Origin: Ophiostoma sp. CBS 140.51
Taxonomy: Eukaryota > Ascomycota > Sordariomycetes > Ophiostomatales > Ophiostomataceae
Assembly: GCA_029298735.1 (NCBI GenBank)
Contig: JANSLP010000334.1
Span: forward strand, 1 to 34,976
Length of the DNA stretch: 34,976 bases
Direction: 5' to 3'
Positions within the stretch are counted from its first letter, which is position 1; each line of letters begins with the position of its first letter. The translations under genes were made by a program, and so were the position numbers. Of the stretch, positions 10,729-19,515 are shown in pieces. Under the pieces are notes generated by a model. The model had not been told where the DNA came from, made no database searches, and saw only the letters and a program-made list of their open reading frames with translations.

Positions 10729-13256
10729 GTTGGCGGTGTTGATGCGGTGATGGTTGAGCAACAGTTGTGGTGGGTGTTGGTGTGTAAATGGAAAGTGGAA
10801 GGTGAAATCAAAGTAAAGTGCTGGCAATTGATGCCACCACTTAGTCGTTGTTATAAGAGAATGAGGAAGGTGCGTTGTTGGTTGTGCCGTCCCTAGAAGG
10901 AAGGAACGATGAAGGTCGATACTGTTGACTACACAACCAGGTTACTGCGACAATAAAAATTTGTGATGGTCGACAAGAAACTTGAAAGCAACGCCTCTGT
11001 CGAAATCGACTGCAAATGTGCTACAGAAGTCTTTTAAGCATCACATCTCTAATCGACGAGTCAACAAGCAGTCTTCACCACTGCCATATCTCGTGTCCAG
11101 CTTGAACGCTTCGCCATGTACACTTCCCATCGTCCATCATCGTTTGTCGTTGTTCTCTCGTTGGGCATTGTCCCGTTTTGCGACAACATAATGGAGTAGG
11201 TCTCCCGACTATCGCCTCTTCTCGACTCGCCACGCCTCGTTCAACAGTCAACTAGAGAGACAGGGGGAATGGATGTGCGTTAAAAATACTGCATCTCGTG
11301 GATGTGGTCAGCGCAGGCATTCAGGTGATTCTTGGGAAGTCGGGGTATGGGATAATAGTGCTGGGGCCAAGAACACGAGCGAGTGGAAGTTTGCGAACTT
11401 GTGTGCCTCGTCTCCCGAATACACGGATTCCTTTTAGCTTAGTCGTTATTCTTCAGGGTCAAAAAGTCTCGCCGTCTCCAGTATTCCGACGCCAGCCATC
11501 AGTTATCATGCCTAAAGCATGTATGTCAGTCGTATTATAACCTATTTAGAGTTTTCCTTGAAGACGTGATTCCTAGGCATTTTGTGGAGAGAAGTCGACT
11601 GTTTATTACAACCGTACTTAGGCCTCGTACTCTAACTTGGTGCTTTTCGTAGGCCATCTCGTTGCTACTCTTCCCATGTTTACCTCTTCCTATCCCATGT
11701 TCCTTTCTCTATTTCTGCGGGCGGGAGTACAAGCGCTGGATTAGTGCCCATTAGTGAGAACCAAAAGAGACGTCTTTTGAACGATCATCACGAGAAACCC
11801 CAGAATGAGGAATGGTAGGAAACGCAACCCAGAAAGTTAAAACAGCTCAAAATACGAGAAACCTTTGACCGGTAAAAATCTGGGGCCGGGGAAGCTTGTA
11901 GCGTGTGACAGGATGTGGCAGGATGTGGCAGGATGTGGCAGGATGTGGCAGGATGTGGCAAGGAGGGCAACTTCGGTGGAACATCGTGCGAACAGAGTGG
12001 GAAACGGAAAACGACGCCAAAGACACGAGACCACTGAGAGGAGGCTTTGAGACACGGCACGAGACATTGCAAATAATGGTACTGACCAACATAGCATTCA
12101 GATGTAGGCACAAAATAGTTGCCGGTTGAAAACGGTGAGTTTGTATAGAGCTGCTGGTCGTGTGCCTCTCTTGATCACATTTGCACGATGCTTCATTCGT
12201 CAATATACGATAATCTTTCTCAATGTCTTCCTTTTCTTCTTCTTTCATTGAATCGATCGTAGGTGACCCGTTTCTTTCCGTCTTTAAAGCAAGCCAAGAA
12301 GTGCTCTGCGGCGATGGTCTGTGATTTCCCCTCCCCGTCAAACAAATACTGGCCCGGGACTGACCCATTTTCTCTGGGGTTTATTGTTTGAATATCCACT
12401 CTTTTACCAGGTCCTAGACCAAGCTTATTCCAACATACTACGAATACATCCGTACAGCCATAATTACCACCAGCTGGCAATCGCCGTTGTAATTTCTGAT
12501 GATCGCTGTTTTCTGACCCAAGCTCCAGGTGACAGGAGATATCTCTATGTGAACAAAGACAGCCACCGAGGCAAAAGAAAACAACCCCTGGAGGTGTACA
12601 TCCCGTCTCCAATGATACTCTGGAAAGAAGACAACTGTACCCTCTTCAAAAAAACCTCCCTATAAGGCATTCACTTGCCAGTGTAAAAACAAACGACGCA
12701 AGAGAGCCTAGTATTTGAAGACGTACTTTAACTTCGCAATGTATAAAAACTTACGGGACAATCAAAGGGCTCGAATACCTTGCGGTCAGCCTCCAGTGTC
12801 GGGGCGGGCCTCCGCACCTTTAACTTCCCTCAACCACCTCCACCAAGCTAGGCTGTATTCTCACCACGTCTCGGCCGATAGTTATGACGGTTCATTTCAC
12901 ACCCTCGACGTACGTTGTGATTGTAACTCGGAATTTCCAACACAAAAATATGATTTTCTCTATTGATTTTCTAGAAAGAAAAAAAGACCTATCCATCACT
13001 CCTCCCTATTCACGACGAAGACTGTCCATAGCAGGCCCAGACTCGTATTTTTAATGCTAGGCCATGCTGTTTAAAAAAGATAATAAAAATCTTCGTTCTC
13101 CGTTATCCATGTGTGTGTGCACCCAATGCAAAGAGAATGCAAAACCGCACTTGCACGTTAATGACACGGGCCGTACCAGGTCTACAGACAGACCCCCCTG
13201 TTGCGGGAAGCTTTCCCCGCTTTCCGCTCGTCTTGGCACAACCGATCAAAAACAGT
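10729..13256. other. Intergenic region upstream of the transporter pseudogene and downstream of eIF2A
   Basis: About 2.5 kb without a supported gene. It should contain the former promoter of the transporter (from 10729) and the 3' UTR of eIF2A (towards 13256). A five-copy minisatellite lies at 11911-11960. A minus-strand open frame at 12220-12612 has an acceptable composition but no ATG start and no recognisable domain. Confidence 0.45.
11911..11960 (+). repeat. 10-bp minisatellite, five exact copies
   Basis: The unit GGATGTGGCA is repeated five times without any change, preceded by a partial copy (GTGTGACA). It is in noncoding sequence. The perfect identity suggests recent expansion by replication slippage, so copy number is likely to vary between strains. 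Confidence 0.95.
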
Positions 13257-15401
13257 TTAGCCCTGCTTCTCCAGGTCGTCAAGCTCGCGCAGGACGGCCG
13301 ATTTGGTTCCAATCTTCTTAATCTGCGTGTCCTCCAGCTTCTCGCCGCCCGCATGGCGCATCTCCAGGTCCTCAATGGCCCGGATCTTCTTCTGCAGACT
13401 GCGAATCTTTTTCGCAATGGGGCTGTTGTTACCGGGCGAGAGCGGGTCGTTGGCTGCGAGAGGAGCAGCGGCAGCAGGGGCGAATGCGGACGCATCGTTG
13501 AGGGGCGCGCCGCCGTTCTGCTGCTGATAACCGTCACGGTTGCGCTGGGTGTTGCTGCGGTTGCGCTGGCCGCCGGCCGCGTTGTTACGCGATTGGCTGC
13601 GCGAGTGCTGGTGCTGGCCGTTGTTCTGGAACTGGCCACGGCGCTCGGGGCTACGACCGACATCGGATCCGTTTCTGTACTCCGTTGCCGGCGGGGCCAG
13701 GCCACCTGCGTTGTTGTTGTCGCCGCCGGCATTATTGCCATCAGTATCCTTGTTGGCCTTGCGGTTGCCACGCTTCTTCTTGTTTTTCAGGGCAGCCTTC
13801 GACAGGGTGTCGTTGCCGTCGACGGGCTCGGCGCCCGGCACAAAGACGGGTGCGGCCGCCGACAGCTCAACGAGCTCAGCACCGGGCACCTGCCGGCGAG
13901 CCCGGCCAAAGCCGTTAGCAGCGAGCTGGCTGAGGCTGGTGCCGCTGCTGCCGTTGCTAGCAACATGGGCCGCACCACCCTCATCCTCGCGCTTGAAGTG
14001 CAGGGGTGTGGACGCGCCACGGGCACCAGGGGGGCGGTAGGCACCGGCAGGCTTGGAGGGAGTCTTTTGCGTGCCGAGGAAAGTCAGCGCCGACGGGTGC
14101 GGCGTGGGCATCGAGGTCAGCGGGTCGACGACACCAGCGGCCGCGGCAGTGGCACTACCCTTCTCCAGCGGGCGCCAGATGACATTGTACAGCTCGACCA
14201 TGTCGACGTTGTACATAAGGCCACCGCCGACGTGCCACAGCTTCACGCCGTTGTCGACACGCAGACGCGGCGAGGTTGTCGCCGTCATGATGTAGCGCGA
14301 GTCGGGGCTCCACTCGCACACGCTGGGGTTGCCGCTCTCAATCGTGCAGACCTTGCGATAGTCCTTAGTCAGGTCATACACATCGATCTGGCCAGCCAGG
14401 TTACCAAAACCGGCCACCAGGACAAAGCGTCCGCTGGGCGAGAAGGTGATGGTGTTGCGCGGGCCGAGGGCAAAGGTGTGCTTGGCCTCGGCGCGCTGGT
14501 TGAAGATGGTCGTCCGCGCAGGCATAAAACCGTAAATCACACCAAACTCTTTCGAGTTGGGCGACCACGACACATCGTGAATCGGGCCTTCCTTGTCCAG
14601 AGTGATACGCGCATCGAAGCCGCCGCTGGCGCTCAGGAGGTAAAGGGTCGTCTCGCCGTAGTAGCTCTTGTTGGACTTGTCGACATCGGTCTGGGCGAGC
14701 ACAATCAGGCTCGAGCCCTGTGCATTCCACTTCAGCTGCACCTTGTCACCCTTGAAGAAAGTCTTCTGTGACACGGGTGCGCCGAACTGGGGGACAATGA
14801 AGACACGGACAGCAGCAGGCTGGCCCTTGCGCTCGGGGACAAAGACAGCCACCGAGTTGGTCTTGCCTGGGGCCAGTGAGAACGCCGACACGCCCTCCAC
14901 GCGCAGCTTGTCGTGGACATTGGCAAGGTCGTCGCTCTTGTAGAAGTGGACCTCGTTGGTCACAAGACGGGCACAGAACTGCTCGTCGGCAGTGTACTGC
15001 AGGTTCCAGCCAGTCTGCGACTTCTGGACGAAGCGGCCAAGGGGTTGGCGCTCAGTCGCGTCGTCGACAACGCGCCAGATCTTGAGGTTCTTGGTGGCAT
15101 CGCCGTTCTCGTCCTTGGCCGGACGCTCCCACGTGCTCAGGTAGGTGCCGGACGGCGAGAAGCTCAGCTCAAACACATTGGCGACCTGGAGGGTGGTGAT
15201 GGCATGGCCAACAGTGGCGTCGCAGACAGCAACGGTCTCACTGTTGGCCCAGGCAAAGTAGCGGCCGCAGGGCGAGTAGACACAGCACCGGAGGTTCCCC
15301 TCGGGCAGGGTAAATCCGGGGAGAGATTCGTAGACCGGGTCGGCGTCAAAGACCCCGATGGCCTTCTGGGTGCGGTAGGCAAACTGCAACGGGCTAGCCA
15401 T
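13257..15401 (-). CDS. eIF2A: Eukaryotic translation initiation factor 2A (eIF2A), intronless
   Basis: eIF2A is a cytoplasmic WD-repeat protein that can deliver Met-tRNAi to the 40S subunit independently of the eIF2 trimer, mainly under special or stress conditions. The 714-residue product starts MASPLQFAYRTQKAIGVF. It has a propeller-type fold over residues 30-415, with WD-like strands such as FSPSGTYLSTWE (81-92), WSPNSKEFGVIYGFMPA (279-295), ITFSPSGRFVLVAGFGNLAG (318-337) and CEWSPDSRYIMTATTSPRLR (362-381). The eIF2A domain proper covers about 217-415. The tail is Ala/Pro/Gly-, then Asn/Gln/Arg-rich (about 560-650), and ends in a charged helical segment ending ELDDLEKQG, as usual for the family. 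I chose the ATG at 15401 because conservation begins there. The frame stays open upstream, with another ATG at 15614 that would add 71 Ser/Arg/Pro-rich residues. No introns or lesions are seen. Confidence 0.95.
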   Translation of the reverse strand: MASPLQFAYRTQKAIGVFDADPVYESLPGFTLPEGNLRCCVYSPCGRYFAWANSETVAVCDATVGHAITTLQVANVFELSFSPSGTYLSTWERPAKDENGDATKNLKIWRVVDDATERQPLGRFVQKSQTGWNLQYTADEQFCARLVTNEVHFYKSDDLANVHDKLRVEGVSAFSLAPGKTNSVAVFVPERKGQPAAVRVFIVPQFGAPVSQKTFFKGDKVQLKWNAQGSSLIVLAQTDVDKSNKSYYGETTLYLLSASGGFDARITLDKEGPIHDVSWSPNSKEFGVIYGFMPARTTIFNQRAEAKHTFALGPRNTITFSPSGRFVLVAGFGNLAGQIDVYDLTKDYRKVCTIESGNPSVCEWSPDSRYIMTATTSPRLRVDNGVKLWHVGGGLMYNVDMVELYNVIWRPLEKGSATAAAAGVVDPLTSMPTPHPSALTFLGTQKTPSKPAGAYRPPGARGASTPLHFKREDEGGAAHVASNGSSGTSLSQLAANGFGRARRQVPGAELVELSAAAPVFVPGAEPVDGNDTLSKAALKNKKKRGNRKANKDTDGNNAGGDNNNAGGLAPPATEYRNGSDVGRSPERRGQFQNNGQHQHSRSQSRNNAAGGQRNRSNTQRNRDGYQQQNGGAPLNDASAFAPAAAAPLAANDPLSPGNNSPIAKKIRSLQKKIRAIEDLEMRHAGGEKLEDTQIKKIGTKSAVLRELDDLEKQG

Positions 15402-17731
15402 GACTAGTGAAAGCCACAGGAAGACCGGTCGGAGAGAGAGGCGGAGTGTAGAAGAGGCGGCGGAGTTGGGCGATGAGGCCGAGATGTGAGAAAAGCTGTC
15501 CCGAAGGGGATGATGAGGAAGGAGTCGAGATTGAGGTTGGATAACGGGTCGAGATGCAACGTGCGTCGGCGTCCTTTCGGGGCCGGATGGTCTGCTAAGA
15601 ACATGTGTTAGCATGGACAAGAAAGATGGATTCAAGTAGATAAACAAAGTCAACCAAGAGGCATGTGGGACGCGCGGCTGGCGATGATCGCGTGAGAGCG
15701 GTGACGACCAAAAATCAGAGAGAAAGAGCGGTAACGATCACTGCCAACAAGGTGGCGAACGATGGAAATGCCGCTTTCGATAGATGGGCATTTTCCAACG
15801 GGCAGTATACAACTGTGTCGCCCATCGCGTGCCGTTCCCTAGTCTTTCCTTTCGAGTCTGCATCTACCAAAACTTACCAGAGACGTCGTTAGGCAATCAA
15901 AGATGATCGTGGGATATGTCGACTAATCGAAAGACGACAATCACAAGCGAAAAGAGGCTAGTCGTTCAGAGACAAGGCAATGGATGGTCGAGAGATGTGC
16001 GACGCAACAATGGCAATGCAATCGATTCGGCGATGCTTGCAATAACGTGCAAAACCGCAAGGTTGGCGAGGCCTGAAATCCGAAAACGGAAATTCGAGGC
16101 TGGACAACAAAGGGAGGAAAGGGAGGAAGAAAATGCGAGACAGCTGGAAGAGCGAGAAGAAAGAGAAAGAGAGGAAGAAGAATGCCGTGTGCACACCTGG
16201 GAGGCGGAGGGGGAGAAGATTGACAAGGCGGTGCTGCGCTGTTGACCTGTGCGGGTGGGCTGGAGAGGGAAGGGAGAAGAGAAGGAGAGGGGGGAAGAGG
16301 CGACGAAAAGTGGATGATGATGTTTTTCGATCTGTATTTTTCTTATTTTTTTTTATGCCAGCTGTTTTGGCCCGCCATTTTTTCCCAATGCAGTTTTGCT
16401 CAGACAGTTTTCGCCTCGTGATTGGTCAGGCGAGGCTATTTGTGGGACCAAATCCACTACGGCCGGCGCACTCTAGAACACACAAATTTGCGATTCTTAT
16501 GCGTCTGCGGCGAAGGCTTTGGGCATGAACGCTAGGAGACTCCAGCCAATCAGCGCTGTCCATCAAGATTTTGATGGATTAGGAAGGAGTTGGCACGAGC
16601 AACTGCTGTGATTGGCCACAGCTACATCTTGACTCCTACGAGGTGTAAGTGCAGATGGCGAGGCTGGCAGCGAAGGTGATACATGTATATTCAGCGCAAG
16701 AGACACAGTATTGATGTTTCCAAACGGAATGTAGAAATTGAATCGTCTATTTTATTTTAGGGCTTTAAGGATATTGTGAGATTTTAACATTTTGAGAATT
16801 AAACCCAAATGCGAAGTTTAGCCATTAAATGGAACTTGAATTAGTATGTAAATAAAACAAATCGGTTAGAGAAGTCAACACCAAGCTGTAGAATAGCAGC
16901 AAATTTCCCCTGTATTTCAAAAATACGTCAATAAAAGAGAAGGCCCAGTGTTACACCGTATAGTTAAACACGTCCAGGTGAAGTCTATGGCCAAAAACAG
17001 TTAAAAGCCACGGCAAGAGCGGCCACCCAGACAACGAACCTTGACAGGAAGGAGCACCCGAGACAAGCAACGTACATATTTCATGTACATACAAATCAGG
17101 CCATGTACGTGAAATAAATATTATACAGTAGGCAATGTACACAACTGACATAAAATAGGAAAGCTACTCGATGGAGCGAGAGCTCTACACACAAAATTTA
17201 TTGAGGTCATATGCCAGCTCTTAGTTATGACATCAACCCTATTCACGCCCTGTTGGTGTGTGTATTAGCAAAGGTACACGAACATTCTGCCACCAACAGT
17301 GTATTCTGATGTATCTTTGTATGTACTTCCTCATGGCCATCATCGCAAAGCCTTACTCACAGAGACTTAGTTCCAGAACCTTAAAACCCGAGAAATCTAA
17401 TATATGTCGTCCTTGGCATCCTCCTACCCTCCTTTCTCCCATGTTATTTTTCTTCTCTGCTCTTCAATTTATTCTAACATTTCAAATCATATTACTCGCA
17501 TTTTGCACTTGCAATATCTCGCACTTTCTGCTTTTATCGCTATCAATACGCTTTCTCTCTCCGTCTTCACCTACATACAAATATTATTTGTATCTCCCTA
17601 ATCTCGCTTTTCAAAAATCACCGTTTATCTTCTTGCCAGCTGTTCCTCTCGCTTCCCTTGCCTTTCACAATGTGCGAAGAAACAGCGACACACCCTTCCT
17701 TCCCTATCGAACGGGCCCCATATACTTTAAT
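15402..17731. other. Intergenic region: eIF2A leader/promoter and upstream flank of a pseudogene
   Basis: The first few hundred bases are the leader and promoter of eIF2A (read leftward). A 109-codon plus-strand frame at 15916-16245 encodes only a purine-rich, Glu/Arg-rich coiled-coil-like sequence and is not supported as a gene. CCAAT boxes cluster at 16385-16615. From about 16720 to 17160 the sequence is AT-rich with nothing recognisable. From about 17400 to 17690 it is C/T-rich, consistent with an old leader of the plus-strand pseudogene. Confidence 0.5.
16385..16615. promoter_or_regulatory. Cluster of four CCAAT boxes
   Basis: CCAAT or its complement ATTGG occurs at 16385-16389, 16421-16425, 16546-16550 and 16611-16615. 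Three of them have the fuller CCAATCA/TGATTGG form preferred by the fungal CCAAT-binding (HAP/CBC) complex. They lie about 1.0-1.2 kb upstream of the eIF2A ATG and 1.1 kb upstream of the plus-strand pseudogene. Which gene they served is unclear. Confidence 0.45.
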
Positions 17732-18793
17732 ATGTCTTATACCCGTTCTCCAGTCAATATGCTTCGTCTGGCAGCTGCCCGGGAAAACGAGGTTCCCGTC
17801 GAATCTAAAATGCCGTCAGCTCTCAAGCCTCGTCCAAAGCGCTCAACCAGCCCGGTCCAGTACAAGAAGACGCCATCCAAAAGGATAGAAGCGTTGCAAA
17901 ACGAAATGCGCGAGGATTTTGCGATCTCGCCGATTAGCCCCCCTCAATATCAGCATGGACATAACCAGCCTGCCCAGCACAAAGAGCAACTCAAGCACAC
18001 CAGCTCCAGCGGAGTGCACACCCAGCTCGCCGGCTACACCCAGTCCATAGGCAACACCGCCAGCAAAAGATCGTCTTCACTCGTTTACAGATTCGCCATA
18101 CACTGGCCTCTTGCGTCCGCCACCACCACAGCGCCTATTAGTGTGCATGCCCAAGAACAGTCAGTTTGGCCGGCTGATTCGGGATGTCGTGTCAGATCCT
18201 CCTTTGCTGCCCAACTCCATGACGTTGCTCACCAAGGATATTGTTTTAATGGAAACCGCAAAAAATACTGCAAAAAACACTGCCTCAAGAACTGAGGAAG
18301 CCCGCGATTTCCGCAAATATGCCAACCTTACTCCGCTCTATTACTCAACGATGGGCCAGGTCTCCTTCCCCGAAACGGACAAGGTCTTTTGTGAGAAGCC
18401 TTGGTCGCGACCGGAACGTCAGGAGCTCGACTTCAATACATTACCCAAATCCTTACACCGAGAGAGATACTTGAGCCCGAGGCAACGATCGTCCACCTTG
18501 ACCCTGACCTGCTCGACGATGAGGACGACGATATGCCCATTCGACGAACGAAGTATCTGCCTTCTACGAAAGATATAGATTCCTGTGGGGTCAAGGCGAT
18601 GAGTGTTGACGATTTCCCTGGCCCGCTCGAGGACGATGAGCTTATAGTGCGTCGACGAAGGAAACGCTTGCTTAACAATTGCCCTTGCCAGCTCGTCAAT
18701 AGCGACATACCTGCAGCGGGTCAACGAAAGAAGCGCATGCTGTCTAAGAAAGACATTGATTCTCGTGAGCACCAGGTGATGAGTGTTGATTGA
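17732..18793 (+). pseudogene. Broken gene for an unrecognised fungal protein
   Basis: I do not recognise the family. ATG at 17732 begins MSYTRSPVNMLRLAAARENE, and the frame stays protein-like to ALQNEMREDFAISPISP. At a run of six C (17938-17943) sensible reading moves to another frame: a Ser/Thr/Pro-rich stretch, then GLLRPPPPQRLLVCMPKNSQ, FGRLIRDVV and NLTPLYYSTMGQVSFPE. That frame is interrupted by TAG at 18048-18050. At a GA repeat (18460-18467) reading returns to the first frame with REILEPEATIVHLDPDLLDD and an acidic/basic tail, ending TGA at 18791-18793. The two indels (+1 and +2, or equivalents) add up to a whole codon. The tail holds two imperfect copies of a KDID...MSVD motif (near residue blocks at 18575-18612 and 18740-18790). 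The composition suggests a disordered nuclear or regulatory protein. No intron with acceptable splice sites explains the breaks, so decay (or sequence error) is the likeliest reading. Confidence 0.6.
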
Positions 18794-19515
18794 TTTTGTA
18801 CCTGATCTGCTCGCCAAAGGCAATGCGCCTAAGATGAGTGGTACACACTTTTTTCACTATTTAAATGTAGCTTAATTAACATACGCACACATTACATTAG
18901 CCAGAGTTGTCACAGCAACAAAAGGGCACGAGGACTCTGGAGGGCCTCGGCCACACACCTCAACCAATGAGACAGTAAAGAGAAGGGGATACAGAGTTTC
19001 GGACAACACATAGCAATTAGGACTTTAGAATAGTGAATGAACAAAACATGAAATTAGAAACGAAAAGGTACCACGCAGAAAGTGAAAATAAGAACCAGCG
19101 CATTCAAGCTGAAAACCGGACCGTTTCAAAACCAAACAAGAAATACAGGAAGCCAATTCAGCTGAAAGGGCAAAAGCCAATACATTAAAAAAAAGAAGTA
19201 AACAAAACAAAACAATCCCTCTGTAACCCAAGACCAGCCTATTCGGCATCTTTTTCGTAACTGACAAAAAAATCGAGTCCAAAACTGAACAAGAAAATAA
19301 AAGAAGAAAAATGGTATACCTAAATTCATTCATGTCGTCTTTAGATATCCTCCCATGCATTGAGATCTCAGTGTCATGTCGAGAAAAAAATAGACTGGGC
19401 CAAATCAGACCCCAATAAACAAACACAACAGACACAGACGCCCCGAATTTTGTTGCAACATCATAAGCAAAGAAAAAGAGAAACAAGCAAAGAATGATCG
19501 TAGGGGATGGTCCAC
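18794..19515. other. Intergenic region: 3' flank of the grainyhead gene
   Basis: This A-rich stretch (on the plus strand, hence T-rich in the transcript direction of the minus-strand gene) contains the 3' UTR of the grainyhead gene and the 3' flank of the pseudogene at 17732-18793. The long minus-strand frame at 19025-19486 encodes mostly Phe, Leu and Ser because of the T-rich composition and is not taken as coding. Confidence 0.55.

Noticed and set aside
12220..12612. 130-codon minus-strand frame with a plausible stretch (QYLFDGEGKSQTIAAEHF)
   Set aside because: It has no ATG start, no recognised domain and no splice-supported extension. Too weak to list as a gene or remnant.
13113..14771. 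552-codon plus-strand open frame opposite eIF2A
   Set aside because: It is an antisense shadow of a GC-rich coding strand. eIF2A on the minus strand is unmistakable.
15916..16245. 109-codon plus-strand frame with a Glu/Arg-rich coiled-coil-like tail
   Set aside because: It is purine-rich low-complexity sequence in the eIF2A upstream region with no recognisable family. An opposite frame is equally open.
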